Shown one piece after another: positions 44,981 to 54,897 of a DNA stretch of 64,000 nucleotides. This DNA is from Solitalea longa (lineage in GTDB: Bacteria; Bacteroidota; Bacteroidia; Sphingobacteriales; Sphingobacteriaceae). A program made the translations under genes and the position numbers. The notes below the pieces were generated by a model. It worked only from the letters and a program-made list of their open reading frames with translations. It was not told the DNA's origin and searched no databases. The stretch lies in NCBI RefSeq assembly GCF_002920915.1, contig NZ_PQVF01000003.1, positions 248,001-312,000 on the forward strand, read 5' to 3'. Within the stretch, counting starts at the first letter, position 1. Each line of letters begins with the position of its first letter.

Positions 44981-47900
44981 TCATTCCCAGCTTGCAAAAA
45001 TGCGGCTTCCTTTTTCAGGATCGTTTACAATACGCACATGGGTGTCAATTTCCTGCTGCAATTCTTCAACGTGCGAGATCAAGCCAACTATGCGGTTCTC
45101 TTTTCTTAATGATTTCAATGCTTCAAAAACTACCTGCAATGAATCTTTATCGAGTGAACCAAATCCTTCATCAAGGAAGAAGAAGCTTTGTTCCGATTTG
45201 TTGAAATGCTGCACACTTTCGGCCAATGCAAGCGCTAAGCAAAGAGAAGCCTGGAATTTTTGTCCCCCCGAAAGAGTTTTTACCAATCGCATGCGGCCAT
45301 CATTGAGCAAGTCGCGAACATGGAAATTGTTTTGTTCATCAACCTCAAGTTGCAGTTGCTGTCGCGTGAGCTTATGAAAACGGTCATTTGCCGCTTTGCA
45401 TAACTGCTGCATATAAATGGATGAAACATAATTAACAAAACCGCTACCCCTGAATAAACCTGAAAGAGTGCTTAAGTTTTCGGCTCTTTTTTGCAATAAG
45501 TTCAGTCTTAGCTGCAATGCTTCTTTTTTCTTTAAATCGTTTTCATGCTGAACAAGAAGTGCTGATAAACGTACCAAATGGTCGTTTTTATTTTGATACA
45601 GCACCTTAAGCGATTGTATTTCATTGAGCAGGCTTTCATACACAGCAGCGTCAAAAGCTTTGTTTTTGCTTTGATCTTCCAACCGTTGAATAATGCTTAA
45701 CAGCGAAGCGCGCCTTTCATTGTATTCATTTATCTGAGTTTGAATGGCCGCCACATTAAGTGGATTGTTTAAAACAGATTCCACATCTGTTAAACTGCTA
45801 AAGCTCGATGATTCAATGGCCTGGTTAAGCTCAACATCTATTGCTTTAAGTTGCGATTGAGCCATTTCCAATTCCTGCGTTAATGCCTTCAGCTGTCCCG
45901 AAATACTTGCTTTTTGCTGTTCCAGTTGCTGCAATTCCTGTTTCAGCTTTTCCATTTCCGTTTCAACGGTTCTGGCTTTCAATTCATATTTATCGGAAAA
46001 GTTTTTCAGTTCAACTTCTGATTGAGTCAGCTGGTCAGCTTTTAAATGCTTTAACAGGAGCTCTTTTTCCGCGTTTCTGGCCTGTAATGCGCTTAATTTA
46101 TTTTGATAATCCGTTATTTTTTCCTTGGCTCGTAAAAGATATTGATCCGCCTTGCTTACTTCTTCATCGGCTTTCTCTTTCTGAACTTCCAGATCGCGAA
46201 GTAGTTGATTGATGCTTTCTGCCGAAATAGCCAATGAACGCACTTTTTCTTCATCATTAATAGAAAAACCTTCAAAAGAAAAACCTTGGTTCCATTGCTT
46301 TAATGCTTGTTCAGCTTCATTAAGGCGTTGTTGTAGCTTGGTAATAGTGGAGCTGTTTTTTTCATGAACAGTTTCCCATTTAGCTAATGAAGTTTGGCTC
46401 TTCCAACAGGCTTCCTTAAGCGTTTTTAATGAGGCTAATTGCTGGGTTATCTTGTTGCCATGCTCCTGAACATCTTCGGTACTTAAAATGGAAGGGTGTT
46501 CTAAACTACCACATAAAGGACAAGCAACCCCTTCATGCAGTTGCTGAGCAAATTCTCCAAGTTTCGATTTTACCATGATCTCTTGCTGGAGACGCAAGAG
46601 CTCATTTTCTTGTTTAATATAAGTTTGAACAAGCTCTTCAATTCCCGAAACCACTTTTAAAGGATCGCTGGTTAATTGAAATTCGTGTTGAATTAACTCA
46701 GCAATACAAGAATTGATCGAACTGATATGTTGTTTCTGTTCTGCAAGATTATGCTCCAGTTCCGTTTTAACATTACTAGCCTCTTTTTGAAACACTGCCT
46801 TTTGATTAAACCAGGTTCCCAGTTTGTTGATCAAGGCCCAATCAGGAGCCTCTTTTCTTTTTTGAGTAATTTCTGCTTTTAACTTTTCAGCATGAGCTTT
46901 ATGGTTTACCTGAATTTCCTGTTGTTGTTGAACATATGCTTCACCTTTTTTAAGCGCGTCATTTACCTCTATCAATTGCTTGCGAATCGACAGAATGTCA
47001 ATAGCGGTTTTGTAATCCAGGGACAGTTCTTTAAACGTTCCAATTTTTTCAAAATCAGGAAGAAGAGCAGCTTGTTCTTTGCTTTTGTCTTCCAAATGCT
47101 TTTCAATTGAACTTAGATCGGCTTTTAAAATGGTTGTTCTGCCTTGCTTTTGTGTTAAGTCTGACTGTTTTTCTTTTTTTCTGTCTAAAACCGATTTAAA
47201 TTTCTCAACTGCATACCGGTAAAGTTCCAATTGTTGCTGCAGTTCTTTAACCACCTGTTCCTGTTGTTGGTGAAGCGACAGTTGTTGTTTAGAAAGTTCG
47301 AGTTCATTCAGAAGATTTTTTAGGTCGCTGAGTTCCTTTTGACCAGCTTCTTTCTGCTCTAGATCTTTTTTAGCCAGTTCAAGTTCGGTCTTTAACAATT
47401 GGATCTCATTCTTCATCAATTCAAGGTTTACTGTATCTAAACCCTCAAATTGCTTCATTTCACCTTCTAAGCCTGCTTTTTCATTGTTGTTTTGAGCAGC
47501 TAAGCGATTAATTTTATCCGAAAACTCAAACTTTTCCAATGAGAAAATATCCTTCAGCATCCGGGTTCTGTCGGTGGTGGAGAGTTCCAGAAACTCCTGG
47601 AATTTTCCTTGAGGGATAATGATCGTTCTTCTGAAATTATCGTAACTAAGTCCAATTAGTTCATCACCGTTCGAAATATCCTGGGCGATCCATTCATTAT
47701 TGATCAATTCATAAACTATGCGAGTGTAGGCTTTTACATCTTCATGCTTTTTACCACGCTTGCCGCTAACTACAGTACGATAGTGATTACCGGCATGGTT
47801 ATAAAACTCGAAATCAATAAGCAGGGAACCTGATTTAAGGTTCATCATATTGAAGTAGCGATTGTCGCCACTTTGCCCTAAACGTTCCACCGAACCGTAA

Positions 47901-48061
47901 ATAGCAAATGTAATAGCATCCAGAATAGAAGATTTTCCTGAACCCACACCGCCAAAAATCCCGAATAAATGACCTTCAGTTAACCTGGCAAAATCAATGG
48001 TTTGTTCCTGTTCATCCTGGTAAGAATAAAGTCCTTTTATTGTCAGTTTTACTGGAATCAT
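44981..48061 (-). CDS. sbcC: Exonuclease SbcC (Rad50-like ATPase subunit)
   Basis: The 1026-residue SMC-like protein has Walker A GGVGSGKSS at residues 37-45, two long coiled-coil arms, and the zinc-hook CPLC at residues 514-517 in the middle. The C-terminal ABC signature is LSGGQKFQASLCLALALAE and Walker B is FFFLDEGFGSLD. With SbcD it forms a complex that opens DNA hairpins and processes blocked ends. It overlaps sbcD by four bases. The order sbcD-sbcC is the usual one. Confidence 0.96.
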   Translation of the reverse strand: MIPVKLTIKGLYSYQDEQEQTIDFARLTEGHLFGIFGGVGSGKSSILDAITFAIYGSVERLGQSGDNRYFNMMNLKSGSLLIDFEFYNHAGNHYRTVVSGKRGKKHEDVKAYTRIVYELINNEWIAQDISNGDELIGLSYDNFRRTIIIPQGKFQEFLELSTTDRTRMLKDIFSLEKFEFSDKINRLAAQNNNEKAGLEGEMKQFEGLDTVNLELMKNEIQLLKTELELAKKDLEQKEAGQKELSDLKNLLNELELSKQQLSLHQQQEQVVKELQQQLELYRYAVEKFKSVLDRKKEKQSDLTQKQGRTTILKADLSSIEKHLEDKSKEQAALLPDFEKIGTFKELSLDYKTAIDILSIRKQLIEVNDALKKGEAYVQQQQEIQVNHKAHAEKLKAEITQKRKEAPDWALINKLGTWFNQKAVFQKEASNVKTELEHNLAEQKQHISSINSCIAELIQHEFQLTSDPLKVVSGIEELVQTYIKQENELLRLQQEIMVKSKLGEFAQQLHEGVACPLCGSLEHPSILSTEDVQEHGNKITQQLASLKTLKEACWKSQTSLAKWETVHEKNSSTITKLQQRLNEAEQALKQWNQGFSFEGFSINDEEKVRSLAISAESINQLLRDLEVQKEKADEEVSKADQYLLRAKEKITDYQNKLSALQARNAEKELLLKHLKADQLTQSEVELKNFSDKYELKARTVETEMEKLKQELQQLEQQKASISGQLKALTQELEMAQSQLKAIDVELNQAIESSSFSSLTDVESVLNNPLNVAAIQTQINEYNERRASLLSIIQRLEDQSKNKAFDAAVYESLLNEIQSLKVLYQNKNDHLVRLSALLVQHENDLKKKEALQLRLNLLQKRAENLSTLSGLFRGSGFVNYVSSIYMQQLCKAANDRFHKLTRQQLQLEVDEQNNFHVRDLLNDGRMRLVKTLSGGQKFQASLCLALALAESVQHFNKSEQSFFFLDEGFGSLDKDSLQVVFEALKSLRKENRIVGLISHVEELQQEIDTHVRIVNDPEKGSRIFASWE

Positions 48062-49281
48062 TCGTTGCCCTCCGCTTTTAGCTCTCTGAATAAATTTAAC
48101 AGTTCATCATTCGGTTCCTGGCCTTTACGATGTTTAAAGTATTGAATAAACAACGTCTCCATATCTTGCGAAAGATCAATGGACCGACCTGTGTTTTCGT
48201 TTTGATTTTCCGTTGATTTAATCTCGGGAATCAGCGTTACTATACCATTGTGAGCCTGTTCCAGTCGTTTACGGTCTTCAGATTTAAGGTATTCATCACT
48301 TACTATGGTCAGCTCAACCAGGTAGTTTGGGTTATCAGCCAGCCATTTTACAGCCTCGTCCACTTGTTCAAACCGTTTCCTGATCAGCGCTTTTCCTTTG
48401 GTTAAGGCAATTTTTTCAATTGCAGCCGGTAGCCCCGGAGTTAAGTCTACAATAGCAACTTGTTTAATTTGTCCGGCTTCACTGAAACTATAACTCAACG
48501 GACTGCTGCTGTACACCACCGGGCAAGGTTGGGTGTCGATCGTTTGATAGCGATGCAAATGCCCTAGTGCTGTGTATTGAATCTGTGAGGGGATGTTTTC
48601 TGAATAGATAGCCTGCGCTCCTCCAATATGTAAAATGGGCTTTTCATCTTCCGGTTCTTCAGGAGGGGTTTCACCTTTTTTCATAAAGAATAAGTGGGCC
48701 ATCAATACATTTACACCTTCCTTATCGCAATAGTTGTTGGCCAGGTCCTGCCATCTTTTTTGAAGCAAATTGCGTAATTCGTCCTCATTGTTTTCGGCCG
48801 AAAGCATCGTTTTTAGTCGAACCTCGTTGGCATAAGGCGTCAATAAAATTCGTAATGGATAGGAATAGGATGGAAGCTTAAGCTCCACAAAGCCAGCTTC
48901 GCTTCTAAGTATTTCAAGGCCTGTATCAAGCTTAATACTTTTCAAATCGGTATCAGGGTAACCGGCAAAGAAAATTCCGCACTCGCGTGCAATAGCATCA
49001 GGTGCATCAATGCGCTCAGGCGAATCATGGTTGCCGGCAATTGCAATAACTGGCCGGCTTCCATTATTGCTTAAGCGTTTTAAGGTTTTATAAAGTAACT
49101 CAACGGCCTCGGTAGGAGGGTTGAACGTATCAAACAGATCGCCTGCAATTAAAACTGCATCAACATGTTGTTCATTGGCTATTTGACATATTTCCTCCAA
49201 TACTTCACGCTGTTCGTCTATGCGTGAAAAACGTTCCAGTCGCTTTCCAAGATGCCAATCGGCGGTATGAAGAATTTTCAT
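48058..49281 (-). CDS. sbcD: Exonuclease SbcD (Mre11-like nuclease subunit)
   Basis: I use the Met at 49281 (MKILHTADWHLGKRLE), the family start; five more codons are open upstream. The calcineurin-like phosphoesterase motifs are HTADWHLG, AGDLFD, AGNHDSPER and ALGHLHRYQ, so the two-metal nuclease centre is complete. The length of about 407 residues is normal. It is coupled to sbcC. Hairpin-rich repeats downstream of sbcC are by coincidence the kind of DNA this complex cuts. Confidence 0.95.
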   Translation of the reverse strand: MKILHTADWHLGKRLERFSRIDEQREVLEEICQIANEQHVDAVLIAGDLFDTFNPPTEAVELLYKTLKRLSNNGSRPVIAIAGNHDSPERIDAPDAIARECGIFFAGYPDTDLKSIKLDTGLEILRSEAGFVELKLPSYSYPLRILLTPYANEVRLKTMLSAENNEDELRNLLQKRWQDLANNYCDKEGVNVLMAHLFFMKKGETPPEEPEDEKPILHIGGAQAIYSENIPSQIQYTALGHLHRYQTIDTQPCPVVYSSSPLSYSFSEAGQIKQVAIVDLTPGLPAAIEKIALTKGKALIRKRFEQVDEAVKWLADNPNYLVELTIVSDEYLKSEDRKRLEQAHNGIVTLIPEIKSTENQNENTGRSIDLSQDMETLFIQYFKHRKGQEPNDELLNLFRELKAEGNE

Positions 49282-49635
49282 GCGTAAATGATTCAATTCA
49301 AAATGCGAGTTTCCTACTTAATTTTTAGCAAAACAAACTAAGCTTTCCACATTCTTAAACGGGGTTGCTTTTTGTGTATCTATTTCCACAGTATTGGTAC
49401 TTCTGCCACTGTTTGTTCAACTCTTTTTTTAGTTGTTTTATTAAAGCCGAATTGTAATAAAGTTAAATATGCTTAAAGTGTAATAACTTAGATAGTTGAT
49501 AGATAAAAGGTTATTGCGGTTTCTTGCTTAATAATTCTATTTTTTCACTTTTAGATAAAATTGTTACCAATTCACTAAGCATATATGGCATATAATTGGC
49601 ACTTTTGCTGCCTTAAAAATTAAACAAAACCAGGA
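49282..49635. other. AT-rich divergent promoter region
   Basis: The 354 bases between sbcD and the barrel gene are very AT-rich. I find no ORF, RNA or strong repeat. CACTTTTG just before 49612 is a poor match to the Bacteroidota -7 box; no clear -33 box is seen. Confidence 0.4.
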
Positions 49636-50133
49636 ATGAAAAAATTACTTTCGTTAACAGTCATTGTTCTTTTATTTGCGGCAACTACCGTTAAAGCACA
49701 AAGTTACACTACTGCATTAGGTGCCAGAATTGGTACTGAAAGCGGTATTACTTTAAAACATTTCATAAAATCTAAAGCTGCTCTTGAAGGTATCTTAGCT
49801 TTTGATCATCATAGTTTTGATATTACAGGTTTGTACGAAGTGCAAGGAAATGCATTTAGCGAGCCTGGGTTAGATTGGTTTGTAGGTGGGGGAGCGCACA
49901 TAGGTTCGTTTCGTTATCATCACAATGATTACGATGATCATGCAGTTAAATTCGGTTTAGATGGTATTTTAGGATTGGAATACACATTTGCAGGAGCACC
50001 TATTAATGTTGGTGTTGACTGGAAACCAGAAATCAACTTTACAGGATATGACGATCATAATGGTCATCATTATGGCGAAGGATTTTATGCAGATAATTTT
50101 GCCTTATCTGTCCGTTTTACTTTTGGTAGATAA
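49636..50133 (+). CDS. Small outer-membrane beta-barrel protein
   Basis: The 165-residue protein has a signal peptide (MKKLLSLTVIVLLFAATTVKAQ) and alternating strands that end in ALSVRFTFGR, an outer-membrane barrel-like end. It is rich in His and Asp (HHSFDITG, RYHHNDYDDHAVKFG, YDDHNGHHYGEG), mainly in loops, which might bind metal (inference). I cannot name the family; eight-stranded OmpW/OmpA-like barrels have this size. A perfect terminator follows. Confidence 0.75.
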   Translation: MKKLLSLTVIVLLFAATTVKAQSYTTALGARIGTESGITLKHFIKSKAALEGILAFDHHSFDITGLYEVQGNAFSEPGLDWFVGGGAHIGSFRYHHNDYDDHAVKFGLDGILGLEYTFAGAPINVGVDWKPEINFTGYDDHNGHHYGEGFYADNFALSVRFTFGR

Positions 50134-50162
50134 TTATCGGATAAGCTTAAGATAACTTGATG

Positions 50163-50195
50163 AAAAACGCCTCGGCTGAACCGAGGCGTTTTTTT
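50163..50195 (+). terminator. Rho-independent terminator
   Basis: AAAAACGCCTCGG (50163-50175) pairs perfectly with CCGAGGCGTTTTT (50181-50193) around a 5-nt loop, with a T-run. It lies 30 bases after the barrel gene. Confidence 0.92.
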
Positions 50196-50280
50196 GTTTA
50201 TCGTCATAAATGTTTTACAGTTTCAGGGGTTGTCTTATTCACACTTAATATTCTATTTTTAGCGTTTCAAATTAAAAGGA

Positions 50281-51387
50281 ATGAACAAGTTTATAATTAT
50301 AACAGCAGCTGCATTAGCTTTTGCGGCTTGCAATAAAGGTGGCGAGTATAAAATCAGCGGTGATATAAAAGGTTTACCTGATAATAAAAACGTATACCTG
50401 ATCGCGAAAAATTTCGAAGCTCAAAAGTTTGATACCCTTTCAAAGGCCGTTAGTAAAGATGGCAAGTTTACATTAACAGGTAGTTTAGCTGCTCCGGATT
50501 TTTGTGCTTTAGTGGTTGAAGGTGCACAAAGCGCATCTGAAATAATGGTTGAAAACGCTGATATTACTATTAAAGGTAATATGGATAGCTTGTTTAAACT
50601 GGATGTGACTGGCTCAAAGTCGCATGAAGAGTTTAAAAAAGCGGAGGCGATTTTGAAGAAGAGCACGGATAAACTGCAAGAAATTCAGCAAAAAGCAATG
50701 GCAATGGGTCAGCAACCTGATGAACATCAAATGCAGGCTTTGCAAATTGAATACATGGCTATTCAAAATCAAATGCAAAATGATATCAGAACCTACGCCA
50801 AAAACAATCCTTCATCTGCGGTTGGACCGGTATTGTTGGTAAACACTAACCAGGAATATGATCCAACGGTGTTTAAACCTATCTATGATAATTTTACCAA
50901 TGAAGTAAAAGCTACTCCAACGGCTAAATACATTAAGTTTAAACTAGATAAACAAGATGCATTGGCCATTGGTAAAAAGGCACCTGAATTAAAAGCCTTA
51001 ACTCCTGAGGGTAAAGAATTGTCGCTTAGCCAGGTAAAAGGGAAAGTGACCATGATCGATTTCTGGGCTTCTTGGTGTCAGCCATGTCGTCAGGAAAATC
51101 CTAACGTGGTAAAAGTATACGAGAAATATCATGCAAAAGGTTTTAATATTTTAAGCGTTTCTTTAGATAAAGAGGCTGAGGCATGGAAAAAGGCAATTGC
51201 TGATGATAAACTAAACTGGAATCATATTTCAGATCTGAAATTCTGGAGTTCTCCAATGGCCAAGGAATATAATGTTGAATCCATTCCTTATTCTATTTTG
51301 ATAGATCAAAATGGTGCTATTGTTGCCAAAAACTTAAGAGGAGAAGAATTGGAGAAAAAAGTGGCTGAGTTGATGGCCAAAAACTAA
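50281..51387 (+). CDS. TlpA-like thioredoxin lipoprotein with a DUF4369-type N-terminus
   Basis: The 368-residue protein has a lipoprotein signal (LAFAAC, Cys at 17) and an N-terminal beta domain (YKISGDIKGLPDNKNVYLIAK) of the DUF4369 type. A helical linker and a C-terminal thioredoxin fold with the redox site WCQPC in DFWASWCQPCRQENP follow. Such proteins reduce disulphides outside the cytoplasm. The next gene is a close paralogue, so the pair arose by tandem duplication. Confidence 0.92.
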   Translation: MNKFIIITAAALAFAACNKGGEYKISGDIKGLPDNKNVYLIAKNFEAQKFDTLSKAVSKDGKFTLTGSLAAPDFCALVVEGAQSASEIMVENADITIKGNMDSLFKLDVTGSKSHEEFKKAEAILKKSTDKLQEIQQKAMAMGQQPDEHQMQALQIEYMAIQNQMQNDIRTYAKNNPSSAVGPVLLVNTNQEYDPTVFKPIYDNFTNEVKATPTAKYIKFKLDKQDALAIGKKAPELKALTPEGKELSLSQVKGKVTMIDFWASWCQPCRQENPNVVKVYEKYHAKGFNILSVSLDKEAEAWKKAIADDKLNWNHISDLKFWSSPMAKEYNVESIPYSILIDQNGAIVAKNLRGEELEKKVAELMAKN

Positions 51388-51416
51388 GTAATAATTTAAT
51401 CTAATCAATAAACTAA

Positions 51417-52538
51417 ATGAAGAAATTTCAAGTATTAACAGTGGCTTCACTGTTCATGGGCAGTGTTGGGGCATTTGCTCAATCCGGAGGATTTACCATC
51501 AATGGTAAACTAACCGGTTTAGAAGATGGTAAAAAAGTTTACTTGGTTAAAGTAACTCTTGAAAACCGTAAAATGGATACCACCGCTTCTGCGGTAGCTA
51601 CTGCCGGAGCATTTACAATGAAAGGCAAAGTAGTAAACGGAGAGTTTTGTTTATTTTCTGTTCAAGGGGTAAAAGGCAATAGTCAGGTATTTATGGAAAA
51701 TACCAATATTACCATTGAAGGCGATGTTGCGAAGATCAAAGAAGTTAAAGTGAGTGGTTCTAAAACGCAAGATGACTTTAATGCATATAATCAGCAAATG
51801 GCGCCTTACTTTGCTCAGCTAAATACATTGAACAGTGATTATGTAGAAGCTCGTAAAGCCGGTGACAAAGCGAAAATGGAAGAGATCAATACGAAGTTCG
51901 AGGCCATTGATACGGAGAAAAACAAAGCTAGCGATGCTTTTGCAGCAAGCCACACTCAATCATTTGTTACTCCTTTCTTGTTATTTCAAACAATAGGAGA
52001 TGATAACCTGCTTGCTTACAGTAAAATTTACGATAAGTTTTCTGCTGCCGTTAAAGAGTCGGCTGCGGGTCAGCTGATGAAAAAGCGTATTGATGTGTTA
52101 AGCAAAACAGCTGTTGGGCAGCAAGGCGCTATGTTTACCGCTAAAACTCCCGAAGGAACTGATTTGGCTTTAAAAGATGTGTTGAGTAAAGGTAAATATA
52201 CATTGCTTGACTTCTGGGCTTCATGGTGTGGTCCTTGTCGTGCCGAAAACCCTAATGTGGTTAAGATGTATGAAAAATACCATGCTAAAGGCTTTAACAT
52301 TCTTAGTGTTTCTTTAGATCGCGATGGTGAAAAATGGAAACAAGCAATTGCTGCTGATCATTTGACTTGGAATCATGTTTCGGATTTGAAGTACTGGCAA
52401 TCGGAATATGCAGCTATGTACGGAGTACAGGCTGTTCCGGCTACATTTTTACTAGATGCTAACGGTAAAATCGTTGGCAAAAATCTTAGAGGTGAAGAAT
52501 TGGCCAAAAAACTTGAAGAACTGTTAGGTTCACTGTAA
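51417..52538 (+). CDS. TlpA-like thioredoxin, periplasmic paralogue
   Basis: The 373-residue protein has the same domains as the upstream gene but a cleavable signal peptide (MKKFQVLTVASLFMGSVGAFAQ) instead of a lipobox, so it should be soluble. The redox site is WCGPC in DFWASWCGPCRAENP. The shared stretch KGFNILSVSLD and the ending NLRGEELAKKLEELL confirm the duplication. The different dipeptide between the cysteines (GP here, QP upstream) predicts a different redox potential. Confidence 0.92.
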   Translation: MKKFQVLTVASLFMGSVGAFAQSGGFTINGKLTGLEDGKKVYLVKVTLENRKMDTTASAVATAGAFTMKGKVVNGEFCLFSVQGVKGNSQVFMENTNITIEGDVAKIKEVKVSGSKTQDDFNAYNQQMAPYFAQLNTLNSDYVEARKAGDKAKMEEINTKFEAIDTEKNKASDAFAASHTQSFVTPFLLFQTIGDDNLLAYSKIYDKFSAAVKESAAGQLMKKRIDVLSKTAVGQQGAMFTAKTPEGTDLALKDVLSKGKYTLLDFWASWCGPCRAENPNVVKMYEKYHAKGFNILSVSLDRDGEKWKQAIAADHLTWNHVSDLKYWQSEYAAMYGVQAVPATFLLDANGKIVGKNLRGEELAKKLEELLGSL

Positions 52539-52566
52539 TCAATATAAATATTGATCTTAAAATCTT

Positions 52567-52603
52567 ACCCGTCGGGCCATTGGTTCGACGGGTTTCTTTT
52601 TTA
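52567..52603 (+). terminator. Rho-independent terminator of the thioredoxin pair
   Basis: ACCCGTCG (52567-52574) pairs with CGACGGGT (52586-52593), followed by TTCTTTTTT. The convergent glycosyltransferase gene ends just beyond it. Confidence 0.82.
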
Positions 52604-52604
52604 T

Positions 52605-53966
52605 TTATCTTGTTGTCAATTCGACTGTTTTCTCAATTGATGAGATATTGCCGTCGATCAGGTTACGTTTGCTAATTAATTCAAATACTACAAAGCCTAA
52701 TACTAAAACATATTCCAATACAATGATCCATGTGTTTTCGGAAGAAAGTACGGTTTGGTAGTTAAGATAACTAAGCGGAACTAACATTGTCCAAATAACC
52801 GGAAAACGATAATTTGAAAACAGGCCTAATGCAAGTAAAGCTATTGTGTACCATGGAAAAACGGCCGGAGAAAGTAATAGAAATGCAAATAATGCCCACA
52901 TCATTCTTACCGGAAGCTTAATGACTTGTTTCGATGTGAAAAATGTTAAGTACAGTAATACAAGCAGGAACATCCCAATGATTGCTTTTTGTACTAAAAG
53001 CAAATGATGAATGCCAGCAAATTTAAAAATGAAGTACTTGATCAGGTAGTAGAAACTTGCGTTAAATTCTAACTGATTGTAGAAAAACTCAAGGCTTTCG
53101 AAAATGTGAATGATCTGTTCAACTTTGTAAACAAAGGGCAGTGAAAAAATAGCTGCTACTACAAGTCCTAAAAAAGCAATATCAAAAGTTTTTCTAAAGC
53201 CAAATGGTTTTAATAGTAGCGGAATGAAAATGGCCGGCAATAATTTTATGCAAAATGCCATCGCCATAAATACACTGGCCAGCAATGTTCGGTTTATAAC
53301 TAACAGATAAATTACCAGCAGGGTAAAGAATATCATTCCGGCATCGAAATGTAAGTTGCCACAGAATTCAATAATGCATAAAGGGTTTAATGCGTAAATA
53401 AAAATTCTGTTTTTGGGCAGATTGAATCGTTTTAAAAGTAAACTCAACATCCAAATTGTACCCAGTTCAAACAAGAATACAAAGCCTTTCATCACCAATA
53501 CTGCTTTGTATATATCAGTTGGGAATATTTTGCAGGCAATACCAAAAATTGACTGGCAGAACGGGGGGTAAATTGAATAAAGCTGTTGGGAAGCAAGTTT
53601 TTGATATAAGGAAGCGTCAATGCCCTCAATTTGTACTCCCGCAACCATATAACTTTCGGGACGGTGGGCAAAAGGGTCGAAACCAAGGCGTAATAATTGG
53701 CCATCCCAAACAAACCGATAGAAATCTTGTGTTAAAAATGGCAAGGCGAATAAAACTGCCAACCGAAGTATAATGCTGCTCCAAAAGTTTAACCGATAGA
53801 ACTTTTCATCGTTATAAAACTTCAGGATGGCTATATAAGCAGCAAATGAAAAGAAGAAAAGTAGCAGCAGTTGTGCGCTTTCGGTCTTTTGGGTGAAATA
53901 AGATAAAAATACAAGTGTAATTAAGAGCGCCAGATTAATGGCGAAAGGTATAACTTTCTTCATCAC
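52605..53966 (-). CDS. GT-C-fold membrane glycosyltransferase (mannosyltransferase-like)
   Basis: The 453-residue protein has about 11 membrane segments. After the first segments there is a loop with acidic residues (FLTQDFYRFVWDGQLLRLGFDPFAHRPESY) and then IYPPFCQSIF. This DxxRxxWDG-G-xPF/Y pattern is typical of polyprenyl-phosphate-sugar-dependent GT-C enzymes such as the GT87/DUF2029 group. It probably adds a sugar to a lipid or glycan on the outer face of the inner membrane. The sugar and acceptor are not visible. Confidence 0.78.
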   Translation of the reverse strand: MMKKVIPFAINLALLITLVFLSYFTQKTESAQLLLLFFFSFAAYIAILKFYNDEKFYRLNFWSSIILRLAVLFALPFLTQDFYRFVWDGQLLRLGFDPFAHRPESYMVAGVQIEGIDASLYQKLASQQLYSIYPPFCQSIFGIACKIFPTDIYKAVLVMKGFVFLFELGTIWMLSLLLKRFNLPKNRIFIYALNPLCIIEFCGNLHFDAGMIFFTLLVIYLLVINRTLLASVFMAMAFCIKLLPAIFIPLLLKPFGFRKTFDIAFLGLVVAAIFSLPFVYKVEQIIHIFESLEFFYNQLEFNASFYYLIKYFIFKFAGIHHLLLVQKAIIGMFLLVLLYLTFFTSKQVIKLPVRMMWALFAFLLLSPAVFPWYTIALLALGLFSNYRFPVIWTMLVPLSYLNYQTVLSSENTWIIVLEYVLVLGFVVFELISKRNLIDGNISSIEKTVELTTR

Positions 53967-54033
53967 TGCAAAATTAAAAGATACTTTGTTTCTTTACAGT
54001 ACTAATCGAAATTAGTGTTATCAAAATAAGCCA

Positions 54034-54837
54034 ATGGCGAAAAAACAGTTTACCGATCAAATGGGTAGAACCATTGAAGTTAATTTTCCGCCTCAACGCA
54101 TTGTTTCATTGGTTCCATCTCAAACAGAGCTTTTATTTGAATTGGATCTTGGGAATAAAGTTGTGGGTATCACCAAGTTTTGTATTCATCCCGAAGAATG
54201 GTTTAAAAATACCCCAAAAGTAGGAGGGACAAAGAAACTAAATATTGAAGAGATCAGAGCCTTAAAGCCAGACCTGATCATTGGGAATAAGGAAGAAAAT
54301 CAGCGGGAACAAATTGAAATGTTAATGAAGGAGTTCCCGGTTTGGATGAGTGACATCTCAACCTTTGACGAGGCCTGTGAAATGATAGTACAAGTTGGCG
54401 CTTTGGTTGATAAGGAAAAGGAATCTAAAACTCTTGCCGAAAATATTCGAGGATCTTTTGATGAGCTGTTTCAATCGGAAGAAATTAAAAGGATAAAGGA
54501 GCGTTCACCAACGATAGCTTATTTTATTTGGAAAGATCCTTATATGGTGGCAGCCAGCAATACGTTCATTGATCACATGATAAATCTATTGGGAATGAAA
54601 AATTGTTTTCAGTTCTTGGATCGGTATGCTGAAATAAAGTTGGAAGACCTTAAAAGTGCAGCTCCCCAGTTCGTCTTTCTGTCATCGGAGCCGTATCCAT
54701 TTAAAGATAAGCATGTTACAGAAATAGGCCTTGAGATGCCCAACACCCATGTTTTAATTGTTGATGGGGAAATGTTCAGCTGGTATGGGAGCCGTTTACT
54801 GCATGCTTCAAAATATTTTAAAAAAATCTTTAGTTAG
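54034..54837 (+). CDS. BtuF-like helical-backbone metal-receptor protein without a signal peptide
   Basis: The 267-residue protein has the cluster-B solute-binding fold: RIVSLVPSQTELLFELDLGNKVVGITKFC, KPDLIIGNKEENQ, then a long backbone helix and YFIWKDPYMVAASNTFIDHMINLLGMKN. It resembles the B12/siderophore-binding proteins BtuF and FecB. It starts with MAKKQFTDQMGRTIEVN and has no signal peptide or lipobox, so it appears cytoplasmic, unlike normal transport receptors. No ABC permease is nearby. Confidence 0.85.
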   Translation: MAKKQFTDQMGRTIEVNFPPQRIVSLVPSQTELLFELDLGNKVVGITKFCIHPEEWFKNTPKVGGTKKLNIEEIRALKPDLIIGNKEENQREQIEMLMKEFPVWMSDISTFDEACEMIVQVGALVDKEKESKTLAENIRGSFDELFQSEEIKRIKERSPTIAYFIWKDPYMVAASNTFIDHMINLLGMKNCFQFLDRYAEIKLEDLKSAAPQFVFLSSEPYPFKDKHVTEIGLEMPNTHVLIVDGEMFSWYGSRLLHASKYFKKIFS

Positions 54838-54897
54838 GTGTTGTAAATTAAAATAAGATTTCTACTTTTGCAGTCCCGAAACACAACAACGGGGAAT

